A DNA stretch of 64,000 nucleotides, taken from the NCBI GenBank assembly GCA_040360365.1, contig CP136412.1. The stretch is one strand, 5' to 3'. Below, piece by piece: positions 1 through 8,790 of this stretch (within the stretch, counting starts at the first letter, position 1; the number at the start of each line of letters is the position of its first letter). This DNA is from Arcanobacterium_A hippocoleae_A. GTDB lineage: Bacteria; Actinomycetota; Actinomycetes; Actinomycetales; Actinomycetaceae. The position numbers were made by a program, and so were the translations under genes. The notes beneath the pieces are model-generated. The model saw only the letters and a list, made by a program, of their open reading frames with translations, was not told where the DNA came from and did not search any database.

Positions 1-27
1 GGTTCCGTTTTTAAGTTTGTATTCCAT
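1..27 (-). CDS. Start of a probable antitoxin gene, cut by the window edge
   Basis: Only nine codons (MEYKLKNGT) are visible before the window ends. The start lies 25 bases after the stop of the toxin-like gene at 53-319 on the same strand. The opening resembles MKYTLANGE at 16399, which also follows a toxin-like gene, so it is probably the antitoxin partner. The identity rests on position and these few residues. Confidence 0.4.
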
Positions 28-52
28 GTTTCTGCCTTTTTAACTTATTTGT

Positions 53-319
53 TTATTTGTACAGATTTAGTTCTTTTGCCATTTTCTTTGTTAGTTCCAT
101 TGCGTGGAAAATTAAAATTGAGTCATTTTCTTCGATGACTCCTAACATTTCGATAAGTCGTCCGCTGTTTCCTGATCCGGCAGCAGCGACGAATACTGGT
201 TGGTCGTAGTTTCGATAACGCATAGCTAGTGGGTGTTTCCATGCGCTTATTATTTCTTCTTCGCTGAGTTCTGGGTGTCGGGTTTGGATTCGTTTATGGA
301 TTCTGATGTTTTCGGTCAA
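53..319 (-). CDS. Small toxin-like protein (DUF4258/BrnT-like)
   Basis: This 88-residue protein has the compact pattern of RelE/BrnT-like toxins: basic N-terminus, HPELSEEEII helix, a central strand region with GNSGRLIEML, and a final IFHAM segment followed by a lysine-rich helix. The gene at 31967-32261 shares the layout (HG..EDIL, then SRPLEI, then IHAM). Translation appears to begin at TTG, with AAGGA about ten bases upstream. The next gene downstream is a likely antitoxin, so this looks like a toxin-first module. The RNase activity expected of such toxins is inferred from the fold, not seen. It could instead be an uncharacterised DUF4258 protein. Confidence 0.55.
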   Translation of the reverse strand: MTENIRIHKRIQTRHPELSEEEIISAWKHPLAMRYRNYDQPVFVAAAGSGNSGRLIEMLGVIEENDSILIFHAMELTKKMAKELNLYK

Positions 320-329
320 TGTTTTGCAG

Positions 330-450
330 TCCTTACTTAAAGTTCGTGCTTGAAATTCATACTTTAAGTTCTTGTTAGCGGTTCTTGCTAGCAGTTCTTG
401 CTCGTATTTCTTGATAGTGTTCTTGCTTTAAGTTCTTGCCGGTAAGACTT
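330..450. repeat. Degenerate tandem repeat around AGTTCTTGCT
   Basis: The stretch upstream of the toxin-like gene contains about seven imperfect copies of a 10-15 base unit resembling AGTTCTTGCTAGC. No convincing coding frame or promoter is visible here. It is one of many such degenerate duplications in intergenic DNA of this window. Confidence 0.6.
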
Positions 451-564
451 TTCTGTAAACAATATTATTATACGATAATGTTTACAAAAAGTTTTGCTGA
501 TTTATCTTTGCAGGTTTGTGTGGGCGGTAGCGGAATCTGTATCAGCGACGCAATTTGGTATGGA

Positions 565-725
565 TACGTAACTGGTAGCGGAATCACCTTTGACAGCTCT
601 TCACATTTTTGTTCGGCTTAGTGGAATAAAAAGCCGGTGGTTATTGGGGTGGAAAGCGGTGTTTTTGCATAGATCAAGCCTGACCGCTGTGCAAAAACAC
701 CGCTTGGAACCGGCCAAACTAGACC
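565..725 (+). repeat. Composite dispersed hairpin element, copy A
   Basis: The element starts with TACGTAACTGG, continues through GACAGCTCTTCACATTTTTG and AATAAAAAGCCGG, and ends in a large hairpin. The arm AGCGGTGTTTTTGCATAG (655-672) pairs with CTGTGCAAAAACACCGCT (687-704), allowing one mismatch. Related copies lie at 8346-8513 (inverted), 16586-16692 (right part only) and 18886-19075. It encodes nothing convincing, so it is a MITE- or REP-like repeat. The rest of 451-900 shows no gene. Confidence 0.8.
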
Positions 726-892
726 CAGCTAACGCAACTGACGGCGAAATCTACCCAAACCAACGCAACCACCGGCAAAATCCGCCCGAACCCGCCGAAA
801 TCCACCCAAAAAATACAGCACGAAATCAGTGATCAGATTGTGCCGGCCGTGAAATACCTCGAAATGCCCACGCATCCAGACATTCATTTGCT

Positions 893-898
893 AGAATA
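893..898 (+). promoter_or_regulatory. Probable -10 box for carD
   Basis: TAGAAT lies 33 bases before the proposed carD start at 931 and no other gene intervenes. A transcript beginning near 905 would exclude the in-frame ATG at 898, which supports the ATG at 931. No clear -35 box is seen. Confidence 0.45.
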
Positions 899-930
899 TG
901 GAGTACGAAACTAGAGAGATGAGCAGATTT

Positions 931-1485
931 ATGGCCTTTCAAATCGGCGAAACAGTCGTTTATCCACATCATGGCGCTGCCCGCATTGACGATATTTCTG
1001 AGCGCACAATTCGCGGGGAAAAACGTCTATACCTGACACTCCATATTTTGCAGGGTGATTTAACGATTCAGGTGCCAGCTGATTCTCTCGAAGAAGTCGG
1101 CGTGCGCGATGTTTCTAACGATCAGCAGTTGGAAGCAGTTTTTGCGGTGCTCCGCGAGGAAAATGTCGAAGAACCAGTAAACTGGTCGCGCCGGTACAAG
1201 GCGAATGGTGAAAAACTCACTTCCGGTGATGTAAACAAAGTTGCAGAAGTCGTGCGTGACCTAACCCGTCGTAATTCTGATCGCGGTCTTTCTGCCGGTG
1301 AAAAACGGATGCTTGCGCAGGCGCGGGGAATTTTGGGTTCGGAAGTGGCGCTCGCACGCGATATTTCCGAAGAAGAAGCTGGCGAATTGCTGAATGAGAT
1401 TCTTGGCGAATTCAGTTTCAGTGCCGGTTCAGCTGCTTCCGCCGATTCAGTTGCCGACGCAGAAAGCGCAAATTCTGCCGAATAA
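931..1485 (+). CDS. carD: CarD family RNA polymerase-binding regulator
   Basis: CarD binds the RNA polymerase beta subunit and stabilises open promoter complexes, mainly at rRNA and housekeeping promoters. The N-terminal Tudor-like interaction domain is evident (FQIGETVVYPHHGAA, then the basic EKRLYLTL strand pair). It is followed by the helical DNA-binding domain (NWSRRYKANGEKL, DLTRRNSDRGLSAGEKRML, ALARDISEEEA). The start at 931 is chosen because family members begin at MxFxxGETVVYPHHG and because a -10 box lies at 893-898. About 20 C-terminal residues form an Ala/Ser/Asp-rich tail (SAGSAASADSVADAESANSA) that is not part of the usual fold. In actinobacteria carD commonly precedes ispD; here about 4.4 kb of mobile-looking DNA lies between. 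Confidence 0.93.
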   Translation: MAFQIGETVVYPHHGAARIDDISERTIRGEKRLYLTLHILQGDLTIQVPADSLEEVGVRDVSNDQQLEAVFAVLREENVEEPVNWSRRYKANGEKLTSGDVNKVAEVVRDLTRRNSDRGLSAGEKRMLAQARGILGSEVALARDISEEEAGELLNEILGEFSFSAGSAASADSVADAESANSAE

Positions 1486-1584
1486 ATAATTCGCTGGGTA
1501 AATAACTAATAATTCTGCCGAATAATTAACTAATAATTCGCTGGGTGAATTTGCCGGATAACAGCGGTTAGTGCGGTTGCTGTT
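1486..1584. repeat. AT-rich degenerate tandem repeat after carD
   Basis: Imperfect copies of TAATTCGCTGGGT and TAATTCTGCCGAATAA alternate. Part of the unit copies the last codons of carD (TCTGCCGAATAA), so the array seems to have grown from the gene's 3' end. Confidence 0.6.
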
Positions 1585-1763
1585 GAACAGCGACGGTGGG
1601 CATAGTGAAAGCGGAAAAACACGTTCTCCTTGCCTGCGATAAAAGTGCAGCAGCAGATCGGAACATATTTCGCCCGGCTTCACATCCCTGATTACGCTTT
1701 TATCGGCGTAAGTTTTATCAGCACAAGCTTTATCAGCGTAAGTGTTATCCGCGTAAGTGCGAA
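1585..1763 (+). repeat. Long direct repeat, left copy flanking the AbiE module
   Basis: This ~180 bp sequence recurs at 3510-3689. The last ~140 bases are almost identical, with one visible mismatch in the TTATC(C/A)GCG segment. Its right half contains four imperfect tandem units of TTTTATCAGCGTAAG. Open frames through it (repeating YADK on the minus strand) are repeat artefacts. The two copies bracket abiEi-abiEii in direct orientation. Confidence 0.9.
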
Positions 1764-2034
1764 TAATTTTCGCACAAAATAAGACGTCAAAATATGGTAA
1801 ATAAGCTATGCCTTTGACACCGTAAAGAGTTTTTGAATCGGCTATTCGTTGATACGCAGCAGCATTTATCCGGTAAAAGTTCTTTGTTTCAAAAAAGCAC
1901 TTCCGCAATTAGCGATGTACTTATTGGTTATCCAAAGGGTTAAACCGCACGCCTTGTCCATTTTTGCTGAATTATATAAAATATTAAGCAATTTAGCCCA
2001 TGTAGGGAATGGCAAGTTTGCGGAGATGCGGAAA

Positions 2035-2615
2035 ATGAGTGTACTGAAAATAGCCGAAAAAAATAACGGTATTATTACTGTAAAAATTGCGGAAGATAAT
2101 GGTATCCACCGCAGCCGGCTCTCAGAAGCTGCAGCAGCGGGAACACTGGTTCGCGTCGCCCCTGGAATTTATCAAATCGCGGACAGTTGGGAAGATGAAT
2201 ATGCTATTACGCAGCTGCGTTTTCCGCAGGGAATTTTCTCTCATGGTACTGCTCTTTATTTGCATGATCTAACAGACCGCACTCCCGCGCAGCTCATGAT
2301 GACTTTTCCGCGAAGCTACAATGCGACGGCTGCACGCACTGCAGGAGTGATTGTAAAAACATGCTCAAGCCAAGTGCTAAATTTGGGGCGAACAAGTTTA
2401 ACCAGCCCAATAGGAAATAAAGTAAATGCGTATGACGTAGAGCGCACACTGTGCGATATGCTGCGCGGGCAAATTGCAGTGGATACGCAAATTGTCAATC
2501 CTGCTTTCAAAGCCTACATGCGTTTTCCGGGTAAGTCTGTGCATAAACTTCTCACATACGCGAAACAACTCGGGGTTGAGAAAAAGTCCGTAATTATCTG
2601 GAGGTGCTGCTATGA
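2035..2615 (+). CDS. AbiEi-type antitoxin, reading frame slipped near the end
   Basis: This is the regulator/antitoxin of a type IV AbiE-like module, which neutralises the nucleotidyltransferase toxin and represses its own promoter. An N-terminal winged helix (SVLKIAEKNNGIITVKIAED, then RSRLSEAAAAGTLVRVAPGI) is followed by the AbiEi C-terminal domain (FSHGTALYLHDLTD, YDVERTLCDMLRG). The ATG at 2035 is preceded by CGGAG. As sequenced, the frame slips at AAAAA (2581-2585) and would run to 2712 with an unrelated tail. One more A restores a normal end (VRNYLEVLL) whose TGA overlaps the toxin ATG in an ATGA junction, typical of coupled TA genes. Confidence 0.8.
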
Positions 2616-3462
2616 AAACAACCAACGCAATGCAGCTAAAAGCACGTATCAAAGCACGCGCAAAAGCAGCAAATGTTTCTCCGCAACTAATGCTCCAAGA
2701 TTATATTCTTGAACGATTTCTAGAACGTCTTTCCCGCTCAAAATGGAAAGATTCGGTTATTCTCAAAGGCGGTATGCTGATTGCGTCGTTCATTGGAGTG
2801 GAAAGCCGTGTCACGAAAGATCTCGACACCGCAATTCGCGGTTTCACACTTAATCATGAATCGGCAGCGCTTGCTTTCAAAGAAATATGCACAGTAGCCA
2901 TTGATGATGGTTTATCTTTTGAGGTGATTCGCTCAGAAGATATTCGTGAATTTGACGATTATCAAGGTATTCGCATATTTCTGAAAGCCCACTATCCGCC
3001 AATGAAAATACCGATTAGTATCGATGTGACCACGGGAGATGTGATTACTCCCAGTGCAATCACATATGAATACCCGCTTCTCTTTGATAACTACACAATC
3101 AGTTTAATGGCATACCCGATAGAAACTGTGCTCGCAGAAAAACTTGAAACTGTACTTTCACGAGGGATTGCCAATACCAGACCCCGCGATTTTTACGATA
3201 TCTATATGCTTTGGCAAACCAAACGCATGCAGTTGATATGCCGACTTTGAGGTTAGCACTAGAAGCAACGTCAAAGAAACGTGGATCTTTTGGTGAAATC
3301 AAGACGTTTCCAGAAATACTAGAATCTATAACTCGCGATTCTAATATGCTGGCACGCTGGAAAATATACGCGCAAGAATACACATACGTAAATAATATTT
3401 CACTAGCTGAAACCTGCCTCACCGCACTCACAATTATGGAGAAAATCGTAAATGAAATTTAA
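2612..3462 (+). CDS. AbiEii-type nucleotidyltransferase toxin, one frameshift
   Basis: AbiEii toxins are nucleotidyltransferases that modify tRNA or otherwise block translation during phage infection. Visible motifs are KGGMLIASF, the metal-binding TKDLDTA, PISIDVTTGD, and VLAEKLETVLSRG..NTRPRDFYDIY near the end of the catalytic core. The first frame stops at 3250. The C-terminal helical part (MPTLRLALEATSKKRGSF onward) continues in another frame to 3462. One extra A in the short runs at 3215-3223 would join them. It begins inside the stop of the antitoxin gene. Either an active toxin with a sequence error or a recently inactivated gene. Confidence 0.78.
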
Positions 3463-3509
3463 AAATGAACAGAAAATTCTCTATAAACACAATCTAATAC
3501 CGCGTTTGA

Positions 3510-3689
3510 GAACAGCGACGATTGGGCGTAGTGAAAGCGGCAAAACACATTCTCCTTGCCTGCGATAAAAGTGCAGCAGCAGATCGGAACATATTTCGCC
3601 CGGCTTCACATCCCTGATTACGCTTTTATCGGCGTAAGTTTTATCAGCACAAGCTTTATCAGCGTAAGTGTTATCAGCGTAAGTGCGAA
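3510..3689 (+). repeat. Long direct repeat, right copy flanking the AbiE module
   Basis: Second copy of the repeat at 1585-1763, in the same orientation. Differences cluster in the first 40 bases; the rest is almost identical. Recombination between the copies would delete the whole abiE module (about 1.9 kb) and leave one repeat. Confidence 0.9.
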
Positions 3690-3809
3690 AGCTGTTTAAA
3701 GATATTTTAATGTACGTAAAATACGGTGTGCGCGCTGTATCTTTCTATAAAATCTGCATCAGATGTATGAAATATAGATTATTTCTATTTTGGGAATTAA
3801 TGTCGAAAT

Positions 3810-5094
3810 ATGGATGCGAACATGATTCTTGGTCGAGAGTATATGCCGCGCGTTGTCGATTCGCGGTTGCAGCGATTTCTTGGCGGGGGCAGGAGCTGTC
3901 ATTATCGAAGGGGGCGCGGGCATGCGGAAAAACAATGACGGCATTACATCATGCTCGTTCTCATGTTTTTCTCGACTCGCTAGAAGCACAAAATATTGCA
4001 ACTTTTGCTCCTGAAAATTTACTTGCAGGCGATACTCCGCGATTGCTTGACAAATGGCAGCTTGTGCCTGCTATCTGGAATCTTGCAAGAAGAACCGTGG
4101 ATGCGAACCCGGATCCGGGTCTGTTTATTCTCACCGGTTCAGCAGTTCCGCAAGCAGACCCGATTCGGCATACGGGTGCCGGGCGTTTTCTGCGAATTAG
4201 GCAGCGCACTATGACTTGGGCTGAAAAATCAGGCTTACTTGCAGATCCGGGGGTCAGTCTTAATACGCTATTTAAAACTGGCAATATCAGCGGTTTTTCT
4301 ACTTCGATTAATCAAGACGCCGTCGCTTTACAGAAGATTATCTACAACATTCTTCAGCCTGGTTTCCCTGGAATGCTCACCCTGGATTCTGATATTCAAA
4401 TGGAGTTTCTGAAAAGTTACATTTCCGATATCGCATCTTCAGATGTGTATCGAATTTCAAAAATACGCAGCGAGCCTGAAGTTATAAAGCAGTTAATTAT
4501 TTCTCTTGCGCGTTTGACGGCGAGTGAAGCTAGCATTGCTGCTTTACGTAAAGATATTTCAAGAGTGCTGCCAGAGCCTGATCCGCGCACTCTGGCGAAA
4601 CTGCTTGAATTGTTACGCCGCGTATTTTTGTGGAAGAAATTCCAGCTTGGAGCGCGGCATTACGTTCTAAGGCGCAGTTACGAAAAGCCGCTAAATATCA
4701 TTTAGCGGATCCTTCTCTCGCTGCAGCTGCGCTCAACGCTACATCGGTATCTTTAGCTAAAGATTTTGAAACTCTTGGATTGCTTTTTGAATCTGCCGTA
4801 ATTCACGATTTGCAAGTATATACAGAAGCATTGAGCGGGAAAGTGGTGCATTATCGAGATTCTAACGGTAAAGAAATTGATGCTGTGCTGCTTTTTCCAG
4901 ATGGTTCATGGGCTGGAATAGAAGTGAAACTAGGCGCTGCCCCAATTCTTGAAGCATCTGAAAAACTAAAACAAATCGCGCAAACAATAGATTTACCAGA
5001 GCCAAAATTTCTCGCTGTGATAACCGGAACTGGGCCAGTAGCGCAGCTAGATAATAAGGTACTCACTTTCCCTCTTAGCGCATTACGGCCATAA
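3810..5094 (+). CDS. AAA ATPase with DUF4143 C-terminus, three frameshifts
   Basis: Members of this family (AAA_14 plus DUF4143) are predicted ATPases of unknown role, often found in accessory islands. Reassembled, it opens with YMPRVVDSRLQRFL, then AGAVIIEGARACGKT as the Walker A region, FILTGS as the sensor region, and a C-terminal half with AKDFETLGLLFESAVIHDL and the nuclease-like IDAVLLFPDGSWAGIEVKLG. The frame breaks at GGGGG runs (3885-3889 and 3910-3914, one G too many each) and at TTTTT (4625-4629, one T short). The start (ATG 3810 or 3822) has no strong ribosome-binding site. It directly follows the right-hand repeat of the abiE module. Confidence 0.72.
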
Positions 5095-5907
5095 ACCAAC
5101 ACTTGGGGAGAATGTGAGTCGGAACTAATCGCTGTTCAAAGTTCGCGGTTATCTCAACTGCGGGCTGCGAATTGTTTTGCCGCACTTGAAGATTCCGTGT
5201 CAATATTTCGAAAACGACGGCATGACCATCCGAAACAGCATTCCCGCGGTGAATCAAGCTCGTAAGCTCGGGGATTAGAAACTGCGGTGAATCGAAACTG
5301 CAGGGAAGCAGCAGAGCAAAACGTGTATAAATATTACGGCAAAAATATAATTATGTGTGCGCAAAGCATCAACGCAAAATAAATGAGCAGCACGGCGCCG
5401 CAAAAGCGTGAAACTAAATCCGCGGTAAAAGCGCAGTCTCCGGCACAGCAGAACGAAAACACGCGGTACCGCAAAACGTACCGGAATTTTCGTGTGAAAT
5501 CCGGAAAAGATAAGCGGAAATTTAGCGGTGAAATTTGAACTGTATCGGTGAAACGCGAAATGTGTGTAAAGCGAGGAATATGTGCAAAGCAGAGGCGTAG
5601 AATATTAACGACGGAAAACAATAAACCCGTAGTGCGCGGCAAAATTGTTAAACAAGACGGACACGTCGAACGCCTTAAAATACTGCTGCCTTAAAATACT
5701 GCGAAAAATAAAACAAAACTTAATACAGCGCTGTTCGGCAATTAATTGCAAACCGAAAATAAACCTGAATTTTCAGCCTGAAAAATCTGGCTGAAAATTC
5801 AGACTGAAAATAAGTCTGAAAATTTAGCCCGCGAAACCGCACAGACAAAGAAGACTGAACAGACAAAGAATACCGAAAATAGCAATCCGAGAAAGAAAAG
5901 AGAAGAA
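5095..5907. other. Gene-free stretch upstream of ispD
   Basis: No supported gene is visible in about 800 bases. The right end (5750-5830) is made of degenerate copies of CTGAAAAT and TCAGCCTGAAAA; earlier parts repeat GCGGTGAA and CGGTGAATC. Open frames on the minus strand have no family features. Confidence 0.5.
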
Positions 5908-6624
5908 ATGCCAAGTTTTGCTGCCATAATTGCCGGAGCCGGAGCCGGAGCCAGGCTTGGCGCGAATATGCCGAAAGCGCTCGTCTTGCTGGATGGCGAA
6001 GCGCTGATTGTACACGCCGTGCGCGGAATGCTGGCTGCTGGTATTGCCGATATCGTCGTGACCGTACCGGAAGAATATACGAACACTTTCGCGAAAACGC
6101 TGCAAACTGCAGGTTTGTCGGCAAAACTCGTGACGGGCGGAGCAACTCGGCAAGAGTCCGTCGCTAATGGTCTTGCTGCGTGCAATGCAGACTATGTGCT
6201 CGTACATGATGCTGCCCGCGCATTGACTCCGCCGGAAATGATTCAGACGATAACTGCTGCACTGAAAGTGGGAAGTAATGCGGTTATTCCGGCAGTTCCC
6301 GTCGTAGATACAATCAAAAGCGGTACTATTGCGGCAGACTCTGCCGGCAGGGAAAAACTTTCCGTCGCCAAAACACTCAACCGTTCCGAACTCTACGCAA
6401 TACAAACCCCGCAAGGTTTTTCCCGTGAACTTCTCCTGCGTGCGCATGAAGCCGGACGTTCACTTTCAGCGACGGAAGCAAATGCAGCACCTGACGACGC
6501 GGCACTTGTGGAATTACTCGGGGAGCGCGTCGAAATTGTGCCAGGGCACCCGAACGCGCTAAAAATCACAACACCGTTCGATTTGCAGGTTGCGGAGTTG
6601 ATGGTTTGCGGGCGGCGGAGTTGA
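5908..6624 (+). CDS. ispD: 2-C-methyl-D-erythritol 4-phosphate cytidylyltransferase
   Basis: IspD transfers CMP from CTP to methylerythritol phosphate in the non-mevalonate isoprenoid pathway. The N-terminal nucleotide-binding loop AIIAGAGAGARLGANMPKAL contains the conserved G..RLG...PKA. Next come GGATRQESVANGL, VLVHDAARAL with the metal-binding Asp, a PVVDTIK segment, LYAIQTPQGF, and the closing GHPNALKITTPFDL. At 238 residues it has normal family length. AGAAGAA precedes the ATG. The gene sits in a carD-ispD-ispF order, with ispF 670 bases downstream. Confidence 0.95.
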   Translation: MPSFAAIIAGAGAGARLGANMPKALVLLDGEALIVHAVRGMLAAGIADIVVTVPEEYTNTFAKTLQTAGLSAKLVTGGATRQESVANGLAACNADYVLVHDAARALTPPEMIQTITAALKVGSNAVIPAVPVVDTIKSGTIAADSAGREKLSVAKTLNRSELYAIQTPQGFSRELLLRAHEAGRSLSATEANAAPDDAALVELLGERVEIVPGHPNALKITTPFDLQVAELMVCGRRS

Positions 6625-7298
6625 TGGTTTGTCAGTCGCGGGATTGATATGCTGTTCGGTTTGTCGGTAGCTGGGTTTTTGTATCGCGTTTGGTTTTTCA
6701 GTCATAAGGTTTATCTGCCGACGGATATCGTTGGGTATTAGTTGCGTGTTGGATAAGTGCCAGTTCGGTGTTGGTTAGGTGATTAGCTGGTTGCTGCTGG
6801 GTGATGGCTGGGTATGGCTGAGTATTAGTGCGCTGTGAAACCTTGGCAAATTGCTGGTGCCGCAGCAGGCGGCGGAATCTCGTAGATTACGAAGTTTGCG
6901 TAAATAATGAAGTTTGCGTGAAGTTTGTACAAAGTAGAAGTTTGCGCGAAGTGTGAAACGCAAAATATTGAACAAAAAGTATTAAATAAAAAGTGCGGAA
7001 CTGACTAGCGGTCCGAAATGCTCCGTGCTGCAATATTGCAGTAGTATTGCAGTGAAGCTGCGGTGATGCTGCAGTAATATTGCGGTGTTTGCACAGAGAG
7101 TGCTTTCCGGCAGCGGCCGCTGAAAATACGGCATAGCGCACCGCCGAATAAGCAATCATTGCGGCAATGATTGCGGTACATCTTGTGACGAACTTGCAGT
7201 GAACCTGCAATAACAGTGTATCTGTAACAACGGCGTATCTGGAAAAAGTGCGCCTGGAACAACAGTGAACTTGGAACAAAAGAGACGGAGTAAGCAAT
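6625..7298. repeat. Intergenic stretch of degenerate micro-duplications
   Basis: No gene is supported. The sequence consists of successive families of imperfect short repeats: GAGTTGATGGTTTG (from the end of ispD), GAAGTTTGCGTAA (6885-6960), TGCAGTAATATTGC (7015-7085) and GTATCTGGAACAA (7210-7280). The first unit copies the 3' end of ispD. Confidence 0.6.
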
Positions 7299-7907
7299 AT
7301 GGAGATTCAGGATTTACGTACCGCTACGGCAATTGATGTCCATGCTTTTTCCCCAGTTTCGCCGGATTTTCTGGATTCTCCGAATTCTCCTGATTCTCCG
7401 GCGACTGCTAATTCGCTCAAGTCTCCGAGGGTGCCCGATTCTTCAGTTTTGCCCGATTCTCAAGGTGCTGCAAATTCTCCTGATTCCCGGCGTGTGCTGT
7501 GGCTTGCCTGCCTGCCGTGGGAGGGTGAACGTCCATTAGCGGGGCATTCCGACGCAGACGCAGCAGCACATGCAGCTGCAGATGCGCTGCTGATTGCGGC
7601 AGGTGTCGGAGAGCTGGGAAGCGTATTCGGCACAGATAAACCAGAATGGGCCGGAGCTTCCGGAGCAAGTTTGCTTGGCGAAGCAGTGCGCCTTGTGCGT
7701 GAAGCCGGATGGAAAATTGCGAATATTTCGGTGCAGATTATCGGGGAGAAACCGCGTTTTGCACCGCGTAAAGCTGAAGCAGAAGCTGCAATGACGGCAG
7801 TGGTTGGCGCGCCGGTCAGTGTTGCTGCCACCAGCACCGACAAACTTGGTACTCTCGGACGTCAGGAAGGGATTGCGGCAATCGCTACCGCACTCATCTG
7901 GAAATAG
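7299..7907 (+). CDS. ispF: 2-C-methyl-D-erythritol 2,4-cyclodiphosphate synthase with low-complexity insert
   Basis: IspF cyclises CDP-methylerythritol phosphate in the MEP pathway as a trimer with zinc at the subunit interface. DVHAF supplies metal ligands D13 and H15, and GHSDADAAAH supplies H83. The body continues with DALLIAAGVGELGSVFG, ISVQIIGEKPRFAPRKAE, and the ending AATSTDKLGTLGRQEGI. At 202 residues it is about 45 longer than typical. The excess is a Ser/Pro/Asp-rich segment (residues 18-63, with recurring SPDSP and VPDS) between the first strand and RRVLWLA. That stretch is encoded by imperfect CCTGATTCTCCG repeats. The GGAG(T) ribosome-binding site supports this start. Confidence 0.92.
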   Translation: MEIQDLRTATAIDVHAFSPVSPDFLDSPNSPDSPATANSLKSPRVPDSSVLPDSQGAANSPDSRRVLWLACLPWEGERPLAGHSDADAAAHAAADALLIAAGVGELGSVFGTDKPEWAGASGASLLGEAVRLVREAGWKIANISVQIIGEKPRFAPRKAEAEAAMTAVVGAPVSVAATSTDKLGTLGRQEGIAAIATALIWK

Positions 7908-8345
7908 CCTGTTTATTTCGAAATGGCTTGTTCGTTTCGGAATATTTTTGTTATTTGGAAATGCTTGTTTATTTCGAAATTGTTTTCCGAAAATGTTTTC
8001 AGGCAGATTTTCTAAGCACTTAGTACTTATCGGATCAAAACTTGCCTAACGCCGTGTTCGACGGTTGCAGCTGTGTTCAATGATTATTGCTGTGCCTAGT
8101 AATTAATATTATTCCTGGCGGTTGATATTATGGCCGGTGGTTAATGTTGCGCCTAGCGATTAATGTTGCGCTGATGGACGGCGAATCCTGCGGAATTGGC
8201 AGCAGGAATCCGGTTTCGCCATACATTAACGACGGCTCTCCCGTCGTTAATTAAAAATGCTCATTTCGCCATCAGTTACGTGGCCATACAGGGAATTTCG
8301 CCACTAGTTACGTATGCTCGCGGGGATTTTGCCGCCAGTTACGTT
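7908..8345. repeat. Intergenic repeats including three TACGTA-core units
   Basis: Near 8080-8170 there are imperfect copies of TGCGCCTAGCGATTAATGTT. At 8226-8250 a perfect palindrome TTAACGACGG/CCGTCGTTAA has a five-base loop and recurs at 33380-33402. From 8262 to 8346 three units of the dispersed GCCRCCAGTTACGT repeat follow (inverse of ACGTAACTGGCGGC). No gene is supported. Confidence 0.65.
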
Positions 8346-8513
8346 AGTTGGGTCGATTTTTAGCGGGTTCCAAGCGGTGTTTTTGCACAGCGGTCAGGCT
8401 TGATCTATGCAAAAATACCGCTTTCCACCCAAACAAACACCGGCTTTTTATTCCGCTAAGCCGAACAAAAATGTGAAGAGCTGTCAAAGCAGATTTCGCC
8501 ACCAGTTACGTAA
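8346..8513 (-). repeat. Composite dispersed hairpin element, copy B (inverted)
   Basis: Reading the minus strand gives the same order as copy A: GTTACGTAACTGG, TTTGACAGCTCTTCACAT, AATAAAAAGCCGG, then the hairpin with AGCGGTATTTTTGCATAG and CTGTGCAAAAACACCGCT. A further TACGTA-type unit follows at once. Confidence 0.8.
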
Positions 8514-8790
8514 CATGCAAAGCATTCCGTCGTTACTTACGGCGCCCAGTGCCCGAATTCTGCCCGTATTGATTGGATTTGGTCTGCTGCGGGAGGGGGC
8601 GAATTAGCAGCCGATCCCGCCCCGCAGCCCGCATCGTTTTAAGCCGCGACTAAATATTGCCTTGAATCTCGGCCAAGTGTTGCCTTGGATCTTGATCGAA
8701 TATTGCTTTGCATATCGGCCAAGCGTTGTTTTGAATCTCGACCGAATACTGCCTTAAATCGCAGCCAAATATCGATTGAATAGTAAGCGA
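8514..8790. repeat. Degenerate repeats downstream of phoU
   Basis: Between 8650 and 8780, imperfect copies of TTGAATCTCGGCCAAGTGTTGCC (about 27-base period) alternate with TATTGCCTTG. No gene and no clear terminator are seen. Confidence 0.55.

Noticed and set aside
436..832. Plus-strand short frames left of carD
   Set aside because: They run through the composite hairpin element and have no ribosome-binding site or family features.
1447..1908. Minus-strand frame with repeating YADK motif
   Set aside because: It translates the direct repeat and its tandem units; the same DNA occurs at 3510-3689 without this frame being kept.
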